The translations under genes and the position numbers were made by a program. From Liolophura sinensis (lineage: Eukaryota > Mollusca > Polyplacophora > Chitonida > Chitonidae): 57,448 nt of DNA. This document shows, one piece after another, positions 23,130-33,480 of this stretch. Each line of letters begins with the position of its first letter. Positions within the stretch are counted from its first letter, which is position 1. The notes under the pieces are model-generated. The model was not told the DNA's origin and ran no database searches. It worked only from the letters and a program-made list of their open reading frames with translations. The DNA is taken from positions 1-57,448 of the forward strand of contig NW_027018207.1 in assembly GCF_032854445.1 (NCBI RefSeq), written 5' to 3'.

Positions 23130-23740
23130 CATTACTGCCCTGCAGTTTTGGGATCGGGATCTATATGTTTTCTATTTCTATATATATTTGTCTGTAATTA
23201 CTGATAACAATTTATCAGTAATTGTAGGATTACTTCCAGTCAGTGTGGAATTACTTCCAATCAGTGCGGGATGACTTCCAGCTTTCCGTCCGTTATAATC
23301 ACTGATCCACGCCCTACATCCAGCTTCTTGTACAGGAGATAAATAACCCAGTGTCAACAACAAAGGCAAAATACGAGGCAGAAATAATTTTTATTTGATT
23401 CTACAATATATATATATATATAGCATATGTGTAAATTTAGTCATCAAAAGTTTCAAACTTCTCGCCTTATTAAATTCATTAAACTTATTCACAACAATTC
23501 TTCAAGATGATTTCAAGAGCATTTTCCGTCTACTAGTTTTTGTCAAAATTTCCGAAATATGTCACTCAAGGTACGCAATAAAACGCGCCTGATTTAAAAT
23601 GCATGACAAAGTGGAGTACAGAATTCTGTAGAGTAACTTCTACCTGTGTATTCAAAATATGTGGATAATAGTATGCTGAAAAGGCGCCTCCATTAAATTG
23701 TCCTACAATACAGCATGGGACACAAGCAGAGGGGAATTTT
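23130..23740. other. 3' flank of tectonin gene copy 1
   Basis: Holds the presumed 3' untranslated region of the minus-strand gene. An AATAAA on the minus strand lies at 23390-23395, about 345 bases past the stop. A short (TA)n run lies near 23406-23421. No other gene seen. Confidence 0.5.
23390..23395 (-). terminator. Candidate polyadenylation signal of tectonin copy 1
   Basis: AATAAA on the minus strand, also present for copy 2 at 54224-54229. Confidence 0.4.
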
Positions 23741-25949
23741 TTAGCACGCATGTCCGTAGATTTCTTGTTTCTTGTTGACTCCCCAAACTCCATCGTCTCC
23801 ATCGTATGTCTCGACCTGGGACAGGCGACCGGCAACGGAGCGCCACCTGGATCCCGTGGGATTTCCTGCGGTTATTCCCTCTCTATAAAAGATTTCATCG
23901 TCTTTGTTGACACCCCAGACCACGCCTCCGCCCGAACTGATGTACTTGAGGCCGCCTTCAATCTTCTTCCAGCTTGAACCATCACTGGCAATAGTCGCTT
24001 GAGCCGTCCCAACCCGGTAAAATATCTCATTTTTCTTGTTGACTCCCCAGACACCGGCATTGCCTACGGATATCTGCTTCAAGGCCCCCGAAATTTTCCT
24101 CCACGAAATCCCTGCTGGGTTGCTGTTTTTGGCCCCTACACGGCGGAAAATCTCGTCATTTTTATTGACACCCCACACAAAGCCCAGAGGACTCACGGAG
24201 ACGTGTTTCAACAGTCCATCCAAGCCCTGCCAACTGGACCCCCAGGGTCGGTCAGCGCTGATTCCACGACGAATGTAGATTTTATTCTCTCTGTTTACTC
24301 CCCACACGACGCGGTGCCCCACGTCCAGCTGGGTCAGACTACCGCCCACCTCTAGCCAATCCCCTGATCCTTTACTGTTTCTGTTCGCCCCGTAAGTTGC
24401 GTAGCGGTAAAACACTTGGTCGTTGTTGTTTACAGCCCACAAACCACTGTTTCCTGTAGACACATGTTTGGCCTTGCCAGTTATCTTATCCCAAAATTCT
24501 GAATTGTCCCTCAAGTCAAAGGCGAACGTTGCCAAGCGGCCATAGATTTGGTCGTTTTCGTTGACTCCCCAAACGCTGCGGAGGGACACTTCGATTTGTT
24601 TGAGTCCACCGTCAATTCGGATCCAATACAGCCCGGTAGGTGTTTTGTTGGAAACACCGCGGCGAGCGTAAATTTGGTCGTTCTCATTCACACCCCAAAC
24701 AAGGCCGCCACCGGATGTGACGTATTTCAGACTACCGCTCACTCTGGTCCACTTAGAGCCTGACCCATACTTGTCTCGGAAAGTACCCTCTCTGTAGAAA
24801 ATCTCGTTGTCGTTGTTTACGCCCCAAACGCCAGCATAGCCGACGGATATCTGCTTCAAGACGCCGGAAATCGCTTTCCAGGTTCTCCCTTGTCTACACG
24901 TCTGGCATTCCCCCTGCCGCCATATTGGCTGACTGGCCGTGCTCACCCCCCACACATGACCTTTCTGGCTGACGCTGATGTGAGAAAGCTTCTGTCCCGG
25001 AATGTGTTGCCAGTTTTGCCCAATGGGGTTGGATTTCGAGATTCCAATCCTCTGAAAGACGTCGTTGTTTGTGTTCACTCCCCAAACCGTGTTATAGCCA
25101 ACATCAACCTGACGTAACCCTCCCGACACACGGATCCATTCGTCTCCAGTAGCGTCGCTCACGCCATAGGTGTTGGCTTTGTAGAAGATTTCATCTTTTT
25201 TGTTCACCCCCCACACACCACTGTCTCCGGCAGATATGTGTTTCAAGCCTCCAGAAACAAGCTTCCACTCCGTGGTCAGGTATTGGGAGGAAGTCTGGCG
25301 TTTCCTGCGTCCGTTGAAGTTGGCGTTGCAGACGCCACCATGCAGTGTAAGCCCGGCGTACATGATGATGTTCGGTACGTCGGTATCGTCGGTTGTGTCC
25401 CTAAAATCTTCTAACGTGGCCAAGGTGAAATCCTGGTTGCCTCGCTGCGTGTTCCAGCCAATCCGGAAGTTCATTCTTGCGATCTGCGCAAGTGCACCGC
25501 TGTACTGTGGCAGCTGTCTAACGAATTGTCGAATCGTGTCCGGTATGACGTTCTCCACAAAGTGCACGATCGTCTGCGTGCAGAAGGGACAGGGAATGTT
25601 GTAGGTAAACAGGTAGATGTTTGTTGGGAGATTGTTCGTTTGTTGAAGGTAATCCAGAATCTGCTGTCGAAGTCGCTCAAACAGTACTGGTTCCGTGTGC
25701 TCCGGAATCGTATCTGCGTAGTACGCAGCGTTCCAATCATCCGGGAAGTCGAGCGGTAGTGTATTGGGATCGGGATTTGGGAAAGCGTTCAGCTGCTCCA
25801 GGGTGATCACGGCGAATTGACGGATCCGGTTGCCCTGGTTCCAGAAGATCTGCCGAAATCTTTGGAACAGCCATCGCAGGTATTCTTGGTGAGGCTGGAC
25901 AGAGGAGCCAAAGCTGATCTCCGTGGAGATAACGAGGGCCAAGACGAAC
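23741..25949 (-). CDS. Secreted deaminase-like/tectonin fusion protein, exon 2 (copy 1)
   Basis: Last exon of a 742-residue protein; exon 1 is 27823-27842. The acceptor is tctttttacag. The frame could start only at a TTG upstream of the acceptor, so splicing supplies the ATG. Residues 1-21 form a signal peptide. Residues about 25-210 hold His91-Thr-Glu93 in a helix-like stretch (HTEPVLFERL) and, after a strand (IYLFTYNI), Pro-Cys127-x-x-Cys130 (PCPFC): the HxE...PCxxC zinc site of the cytidine deaminase fold. RRKR at 221-224 is a furin-type site. From Trp235 twelve tectonin repeats (W...G.LK.IS.G...VWGVN..DEIF.R) run to the end, enough for two six-bladed propellers that bind glycans or lipopolysaccharide in relatives. 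Expected extracellular; innate immunity is an inference. Tectonin part certain, deaminase part probable. Confidence 0.9.
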
Positions 25950-26038
25950 CTGTAAAAAGACGTCAACCTTTAATGAATGAATGAATACTGATCAACGGAT
26001 TATGGGTAGTATTCCAGTTACATCTTTATCATGAATTG

Positions 26039-26325
26039 TGGCCTGCGTGGTCGAGGTGGTTAGCACACCAGCACGGCGCAATGGTCTAGGAGCATACCAG
26101 CAATGCTGTCACCGTGAGTTCAAGTCCAGTTCATGTTGGCTTCCCCGGAAGGTCTGTGGGAAGGTCTTCTACCAATTTACGGATGAGCGTGGGTTTCCCA
26201 CAGACCTTCCGGGGAAGCCAACATGAGCTGTCCGATTTCCTCCCACCATAATGCTGGCCGCCGTCGAGTAGGTGAAGTATTCTTGAGTACGGTGTAAAAT
26301 ACCAATCAACTAAATAAATAAATTT
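26039..26325 (+). mobile_element. SINE family A variant with internal 31-bp inverted repeat
   Basis: tRNA-like head (gcctgcgtggtcgaggtgg...gagttcaagtcc) and the usual tail. Inside, 26132-26162 is perfectly complementary to 26195-26225 (31 bases, 32-base loop). Other family A copies have unrelated sequence in place of the second arm. Unit 2 copy: 56951-57235, with one mismatch between the arms. Confidence 0.8.
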
Positions 26326-26339
26326 ATCATCGACAACCA

Positions 26340-26700
26340 GAGAATGGAGGAAAATTACCAAAATCTGGAGACACTATCTGTTTTTCTTTGTACATTTAAG
26401 GACAGTGGCACATTTTACCGTCTGTTGTTAAAAATTAAAAAGTTAAAAATCCTTTCTCAAAAAGCTGCGAGAAACAGATTTATATTAATTGGATTTAAAT
26501 TATATGAATTTAAACATAGCCAAACTCGACTGGTTAGAAAAGTAGGGGAGTGAAAAGCTTCTGCTTGAGTTTCTATTTGAGTACAGATCAGTTTTGGGCT
26601 CAACGATATATGTAACATTTGCGAATAAGCACAGTGGCTTTAAGATACACAATTGTACAACTGCTTGATGGTAGCTGGTTGAGTTGATATCTATGTATGC
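26340..26700. other. No gene recognised; intron 1
   Basis: AT-rich intronic sequence between SINEs. Its start matches 57250-57448. Confidence 0.5.
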
Positions 26701-26708
26701 TTGGGGCT

Positions 26709-27032
26709 TAAGGTCGTACTCAACAACATTTCAGTCATATGATGGCAAGGCGTCATCAGGTACATATACTGTGTTTTCATGCCGCCAAAGTGCTGCCGCC
26801 ACTAAAGAATCATGCCGGAGACACCAGACATGACACCCCACTCTGTCACAATATACTGACACCGGGCCAACCAGTCCTGTTTCCTTGCTCTAACCTATTA
26901 TCTGTGAGAGCCAAGTAAGGCAGCAAAAAGTACCATTTTTAAAGTCCTTTGAAGTCCTGAAGTATGACTCTACCCAGGTTTGATCCTGGGCCTCCCGACG
27001 TGGAAGCCGATGCTCCAACCATTAGATCACCG
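26709..27032 (-). mobile_element. SINE family B (unit 2 copy of 7-330)
   Basis: Same organisation as 7-330: tail at the left, tRNA-like head near 27030 on the minus strand. Confidence 0.75.
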
Positions 27033-27071
27033 AAGTGGTCGAGTTTAGTTTGCATGATTTTTATGGCTTAG

Positions 27072-27342
27072 GGGCCTCCGTGGCTCAGTTGGTTAGCGCT
27101 CTAGCTCAGCATAATGACCCAGAAGCCAATGCGGTCGATGTGAGTTCAAGTCCAGCTCATGCTGTCTTCCTCTGCGGCTGTACGTGGGAAGGCCTGACAC
27201 CAACCTGCGGATGGTCGTGGGTTTCCCCAGGGCTGTACCCGGTTCCCTTCCACCATAATGCTCGCCGCCGTCGTATAAGTGAAATATTTTTGAGTATGGC
27301 GTAAAACACCAATGAAATAAAAAAAGAATATAAATAAATAAT
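27072..27342 (+). mobile_element. SINE family A (unit 2 copy of 362-632)
   Basis: A box tggctcagttggttagcgct, B box gagttcaagtcc, AATAAA-rich tail. Confidence 0.85.
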
Positions 27343-27822
27343 ATGACTTAACGCCACACAAACTTAATAGTTTGAAGAGACACTCTTTGGCAATTATAGG
27401 CGGATCATGAATGTGGGTTTAGCTTTAACTGACACTTAACCATCTCTGCCTCCATGTTAACACAAGTGATGGACAACAAAAAGCGACAAAAGTTACAGAA
27501 TTTCTGTATGAAAGTTTTCTCTTCTTATGCCGTCATTTTAATTTCAAATGCAACACTAACCTCCTCTATGACAAAAAGCCATATGTTTATTGTGACTTTC
27601 ATACGTCAAAATTTGTCCACCCCTACCCATTACCATGTAATCGCGGCACACACATCTGCACCATCAGATCTGACATCTGCCCTATGGTAACTGAAAACTG
27701 TTGATTAAGATCGAGAGGTTTCTTGATATATTACATTCATTTTCCAAAGATCTGTGTCAAATATGTGATTATTACTCTCAAGCATCCATTAATATGTAAC
27801 CATGAAGTGAAAGAAAACTTAC

Positions 27823-27842
27823 CATAGTTTAACAGTCTTCAT
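27823..27842 (-). CDS. Exon 1 (coding part) of tectonin gene copy 1
   Basis: ATG at 27842-27840, then AAG ACT GTT AAA CTA TG and a GTAAGT donor. Splicing to 25949 completes a TGG codon and continues TTC GTC TTG, giving the signal peptide start MKTVKLWFVLALVIS. The phase match, the hydrophobic core split across the junction, and exact conservation at 1114-1133 support this. The upstream leader (27843-28040) has a possible 5' untranslated exon ending at a second GTAAGT donor. Transcript evidence is lacking. Confidence 0.75.
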
Positions 27843-28312
27843 TGTACAGCAGCGGACGAGAGACTGGATTACTGACTAGTCGTCGGATGAGACAGCTCTG
27901 CATTCGTGGTAACGTGTAGAGCATGTGAGCATTTTTTTCGAGAGACTTACCAAGAATTAACTTAACTTTAATGTTCTTTATCGCAACACGAAATCCGGGA
28001 TTGGTGACAAGTCTGGGCAAAAAATAAAAGGGAAATTATCACAATGGATCCAGGTCAGTTATATATATCATTATCTAAATATACCTCAACAAAGAGCACG
28101 AAATCAACCCCGGACTCTCTTTTTCACTGAAACCATTGTTTCGTTTTTGAAATTAGTAAATGAATTTGATCTGGGGTTTAGGAAATTAATCAGAAAGCAA
28201 AAGCAAACAGTTCTCCTGATGAGGGAAAAATAAAGTGCCGAAACATTGAGTCAAAATGAGTCTTTCGTTTTGAGGAGTCATACTGCTCGTGTATTACGCG
28301 AAAGCAAACATA

Positions 28313-28560
28313 CACTCAAAACATTAATATGTTAATTTTAACAGAAAGTCTGTTATCTGAGTGATGCTAGAATGTAGACTGCTATTATAACACAATATTC
28401 TGCCATATTCAACACAATATCCTATTAGGCTAATGGAATCTTGTGTTGAAATAAAAGAATGTGTGGTATATTTAACACAACAATGTGCTACAATAACAGG
28501 ATACTTACCAGCATCACTCAGACTTTCTGTTAAAATGGACAGTTATTTTTCTTTTTAGTG
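28313..28560. mobile_element. Tc1/mariner-type MITE, complete
   Basis: 248 bases bounded by TA target duplications (28311-28312 and 28561-28562). The ends are CACTCAAAA and TTTTTAGTG, with subterminal inverted blocks ttttaacagaaagtctg and agtgatgct on both sides. It has no coding capacity, so it would depend on a transposase in trans. Confidence 0.75.
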
Positions 28561-28639
28561 TACAAACATGTATAAACAGGGCATTTCGGGTAGACAATGC
28601 AGGCAGAAAAAAAAGAGCCTGGAAGAGACCAAGAGACCA

Positions 28640-29850
28640 TACCGGAGATTCGCTATTCAAGTCTAATTTCCTGCATTTATACCTAGCCAAAAGAATAGCT
28701 AAGTAAATATCAGACTCGCCTGTACTATTTTCAGTATTAAAATGACTCTAAAAGTTGAAAAGGCTTTAAAAATATTAGTAACTTCTCTAACGATTTTGAG
28801 CAATAACAGGTACACAGACGAGGCTGACATTTTGTGAAAGATAATCATTTGGGCTAGTAAGATAATAGTAAAACTTTGAAAAAAAAAGCAGCGGTACCCA
28901 ATATCTCCATGTCGTCGTTGCTCTAGTTTTATTCTTCATGCTGACTTCTTTTGTATTTTACCTGGATCAACGGTGATAAATAAATAAATGCTGCGGATAT
29001 GAATTAAATTGTTAAAAACAGTCTGAGCGACAGTGAACTTAGGTAAGTCTAGATATCATAGTCATTATGTATGGCGAAAAGGCCACATGAGATCATCATC
29101 TTCATAATTACTGATATAAGTAAATGGATGTGCTTGGTTTCGCTACATTAGGAACGTTCAGGGACCTTTTATATGTTTTATGACGCCATAAACGTTCCTT
29201 ACGTCTCGAACGCCCTGTTTAACGTTTGAACAGCTCGTTTTTATTTATATTACAATGCACTAGACCAAGTAAACATCATAAAAATTTCATTCACAGTTAA
29301 TAATGAAGTACAACAACGCAGTGTCACACCCCTGCGAAAATGTAAAAAGAAATAAAGATAGTTTTCAGTTTTCAGTATAATTATAGTGGTCTTTCAACTG
29401 ACGCTGGCTTAAAGGGTGCCAAAAAGGAAACGCATGTGGGAATTTTCACATTTTAAATCAGCTTAATGCACTTTCATTTTCAGTCAAGTTACACATTGAG
29501 AAAGTCCCAATGCTAGCGAGTATAAAATAAGGAACAAACCCTCATTCAGCGGTGACACTATATCCCAAGTGGACGTTCATCTCGGTATCTAGTGGCACCC
29601 ACTTGTGCCACACATGCCCTTCTTTTTTGGTAGAGCATATTTTATGCTATTTCATTCTTTTGCCTAAAATGTTGAAATACGTTTAGGCCTGCATATATAA
29701 TTTCCACAAAAGGAACAGGAAATATATATTATTTTATAATTAATAATTGACTTCTCTAGGTCTACAAATTTAATTTAAGAAAGAACAGTTTCATTATTTA
29801 ATTCATAAATGTTTTAAATACGCGGACTCTGCCCGGTTTCCTTTCACTAT
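28640..29850. other. No gene recognised
   Basis: Colinear with 1831-3050. No exon-like frame. Confidence 0.55.
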
Positions 29851-29854
29851 AATC

Positions 29855-29940
29855 CAGGCCGCCGTGGTATAAGTGAAAGATTCTTCAGCACTGCGTAAAA
29901 CCCCAGATTAATAAATACGTAAATAAATAAATAATAAATG
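29855..29940 (+). mobile_element. SINE family A tail fragment
   Basis: Unit 2 copy of 3055-3145. Confidence 0.55.
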
Positions 29941-30282
29941 GGATATCTGGAATAAATGTATGAATTTTTGGGATCGATATACAGTGGACTGTTTCTCAAA
30001 GCGGTCGGCGCGCGTAACGTTTTGATTTACAGAACCCGATTGGCCCACATTAAATTACGTATATATATATACATATGTGTTCATTCAGATATTCTTAAAC
30101 GACTGGTCTAAACTCCTACCGTAATATAAAATGCGCTGTTCTATAGGTGTACTTACTGGTGGACTGTCCTGGGAGAATGGCGAAAATCTCTACATCCCCA
30201 CGGGACATGCGACGGACAGGGTGGCAAGTTTTATCAACCCCTGAATACCCAAGTAACATGGGTAAGCGCATGATAATACATA

Positions 30283-30619
30283 GGGGTTTAACCTATGTAT
30301 TCAATGTTATTGGAGTTTGGTATAATGGCAAAGCGCAATGTAAATACTGTAGCTTGTTTGTCATGGGGTTTAACCTATGTACTCAGTGTTATTGAAGTTT
30401 GGCAGAATGGCAAAGTGCAATGTAAATATGGTAGCTTGTTTGTCATGGGGTTTAACCTATGTACTCAGTGTTGCTGAAGTTTGGCAGAATGGCAAAGTGC
30501 AATTTAAATATGGTAGCTTGTTTGTCATGGGGTTTAACCTATGTACTCAGTGTTGCTGAAGTTTGGCAGAATGGCAAAGCGCAATGTAAATACGATAGCT
30601 TGTTTGTCATGGGGTTTAA
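30283..30619 (+). repeat. 82-bp tandem repeat, about 4 copies
   Basis: Period 82 (starts at 30283, 30365, 30447, 30529). Unit 1 has two copies, so the array expanded or contracted after the large duplication. Short frames over it all begin at the same repeated ATG. Confidence 0.9.
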
Positions 30620-31371
30620 AACGAAGGAATGTCCAAGGGATATATGAGCGTCAGTGGAGAGACCATGCATTGAAAGCCATATCCAAAAATATATTTATTT
30701 ATTTATTTATTTAGATTCCTCAGTCGATATCTCATTTTTGGACTATTTTAATATCATTTTGAACATTTGTAAATATCTTCTGGTTGCAGATTAATCTCGT
30801 ATAAAAGACTTACATCATAGGAGTAAAGCCAGAGCAGTGACCGCAGTGTGATAGACGTACAGCAGAGGGAGTAAATCCAGAGCAGTGACGACAGTGTGAT
30901 AGCAGATGGTCACACGTAACCGTCGAAATACGCTCTCTTGTCAGTTTACCTCAGTTAGGGTTTTATTCTAAGTTTTACTCAGCGTGCTGTATGGTCAGCA
31001 CAGTCGACAAGCAATAACATTAAAACAATGCAAAGAAACCAGGCCTCGGGGATGTGTAATCCACGAGCAGAATCCTGGTTTATCCAGGAATACAATATGA
31101 AAGACTACAGAACAGACAGTAAAACCAAAACAGTGACGACAGTGTGATCATATGGATATACGGTTATAGTGCCGTCTCAAGAAACCGCCATGTCGGAGAC
31201 ACGAGGCATGGCACCCTATAAACCCAGTATGTACAGTGACACTGGAATATACAGGACGAGTGCTTGTATGAGGGAAATAGTTATACAAATAATGTGTACA
31301 GACACCTAATGATAATCTAATGATAATTACCGTGTAACAAACAGGTGGCTTCAAGATGTGTGTGATTACCG

Positions 31372-31578
31372 TGCGAAACAAGTGCCTTGGGATTTTGTGT
31401 CCTTACCGTCAAACACCGTGTGGGAAACAAGTGTCATTGGGAATGTGTCCTTACCTCAAAGATCATGTACGACATAAGTCACTAAAACAGGATTTGAGCC
31501 CTTACCGTCAATCACCGTGTATGAAACACGTGACTAAAACAGGATTTGTGTCCTTGCCGTCAAATACCGTGTAGGAAG
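31372..31578 (+). repeat. Degenerate tandem repeat of about 55-60 bp
   Basis: Unit 2 copy of 4550-4760. Confidence 0.65.
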
Positions 31579-31589
31579 TAAAGGTGAGT

Positions 31590-32705
31590 GTAGCACGACG
31601 CTGTGTTGTCTGACTGCTGAATGGAAATTTGACAGAAAACCCGGTTTTACGAAATTATATAAACCATATAAATTTGGGGCCATCTTAATAAAAAGTGTTT
31701 CATTATCATTTGTCAGCCCGGGGTTAGGCTCGTTTGTATTTTTTTTCCAATGTCAGTACAGACAAACTAATCAGAACTAAGCCATGATCGAGGTAGTACT
31801 TTGTATGAGAAATAGCTACGGGCCACTTCCTTACATTAAAGGTCCTAAGTAACATAACCTGTAGACGAAAAATCCCATTTCATTATTCTGCGTTCAGTAT
31901 ATTAACATTACAAAATTAATTTCAAAACATAATCTAGCAAATTAAAAAAAACAAAACACAAAAAATACAAGCCAGCGGTAAATCTACACCTATTTTAATT
32001 TTACATTGTAATTTGTATGTAAAAGTAAAATACGGTCTCTCTCTCTCTGGGAATAAATAATAACAAATATAATGTCAATATGCAGACAAACAGAGAAAAC
32101 TAAAGAAGGTTAAAAGTTCACCTGACGATGTAATGGAAATATATTTTGCTTTTTTTAAAGGATATGGCCCAAGTATGTTCTTTAAGCTTTAAACAATAAG
32201 CTTAGCTAAAGGCTAACCCAAGTGAACATTCCGTCTCTGGTTTGGTACATTTATTTTGAAGCAGTACCAAACAACTTTTCATATTGGTAGGCATGCACTA
32301 CCATGCTCATTATGGTACGCTTATAACGCCGCAGACACTTACCAGCAGGGTTTGACAGACATCCCGTGCATTTGTAGCTGTCGGTTAAGGTGATAAAAAC
32401 AACAATATGGAACAGAGAGTTATCATACTCAATGTAAAATGTCAGAAACTTAAGAGTGAAACCGTTTGATGGGATATCCCTGACACACTAGTTTTTGTGG
32501 TACTGATAATAAAATATGGAAAATGTCACACAACGCATTAAGACTTAACAAATGCTACAAGGCGAAATATATAGGACACGTCAGATGCTATATCAAAGCG
32601 GTGTAGTGGTGACATGTTTAAGTACCCCCCCCCCCCCCCCTTACCAAATTAATGATGGAATTGTCAGTTAAATCGTTGCTTAGAATAGTAAAATGTAATG
32701 TAATG
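31590..32705. other. No gene recognised
   Basis: Colinear with 4770-5895. Includes a poly-C run near 32624-32640 that is longer than in unit 1. Confidence 0.55.
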
Positions 32706-32711
32706 CTTTGA

Positions 32712-32992
32712 GGGGGTTTACATTGTACTTGTTCCGTCATGTGACGACGAGGAGTCATTATGTGCGTTACAGTCCTGCCACCACTGAAGTATCACGCCGA
32801 AGACACCAGGCATATATGACTCCACATCCATTCACATTATTCTGGCTAACCAGTCCTGTTTCCTTGATCTAACCTTTCAGTTCTGAGCACCAAGTGAGGC
32901 AGCAAACAAATATCATTTTTAAAGCCTTAGGTATGATACGACCGGATTAAGGCTTCGAGGCGAAAGCTAACAATTAGGACACCTAAGCGGAC
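32712..32992 (-). mobile_element. SINE family B, diverged copy (unit 2)
   Basis: Counterpart of 5900-6175. Confidence 0.6.
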
Positions 32993-33269
32993 ACTAACAA
33001 TACGGAGAGTACCGAGAGCAGAGAAATTTTAAGTGGAGATAATGTCTTTATACAGTGAAGGCCTATATTTCAGCGTATTTGAACAGCTCGTTTGTGAGAC
33101 GTTTTGAGTTTTTGTGAATCCACATACAGTTGATGCCTAAAGTTCATTGCAATTGCAGATCGATAGTTCTTCTAAAATGAGACTACGTCTCGAATCGCCT
33201 TCGTTAAGAGATCAGACTCAAGCTTGGTGGCACAACTTTTGATCACACAAGAAAGTGCGCATTTTTTTG

Positions 33270-33480
33270 CTGAGTGAGTAAATGAGTGCTTAGAGTTTTA
33301 CGTCGTACTTAACAATTTTTTTTAGGAAACAAATTTCAGTCATATGATGACGATTAAGCCGTTAGAGTGCGTGTAGCACTTTGTTGCAGGACGGATTTCC
33401 ATCGCTGTTTTACCTAGCGCTGCTTCACCCAGAACTTATCGAAGAGAAGTAAACAGCCCCACCCGAATTATGCTGATGGG
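33270..33480 (-). mobile_element. SINE family B tail fragment (unit 2)
   Basis: Counterpart of 6450-6665. Confidence 0.5.

Larger units (their letters stand above)
1..26700. repeat. Large tandem duplication, unit 1
   Basis: The whole stretch recurs, in the same order and orientation, from about 26700 to the end of the window. The anchor near position 5 (cgtactcaacaacatttcag) reappears near 26713, and the last bases of the window match the sequence around 26520-26545. Both genes, most SINEs and the satellites are shared. Unit 1 has an extra internal duplication (8354-17612). It lacks the 7.2-kb insertion of unit 2 and has a much shorter 75-bp satellite. Single-base divergence is low, by eye a few percent or less. 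The true left edge may lie outside the window. Confidence 0.95.
25950..27822 (-). other. Intron 1 of tectonin gene copy 1
   Basis: 1873 bases from the GTAAGT donor at 27822 to the TACAG acceptor ending at 25950. It contains three SINEs, one with a long hairpin. It spans the boundary between the two large duplication units, so the gene straddles the junction. Confidence 0.65.

Noticed and set aside
23750-25759. Plus-strand frames over the tectonin exon (for example 23999-24355 and 25200-25604)
   Set aside because: Antisense shadows of the repeated minus-strand coding sequence. They mirror the tectonin repeat and have no start or splice context.
25950-25966. TTG at 25966 as the start codon of the tectonin frame
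   Set aside because: The TTG and the next codons overlap a pyrimidine-rich TACAG splice acceptor. An animal nuclear gene would not start there, and a matching exon with ATG exists upstream.
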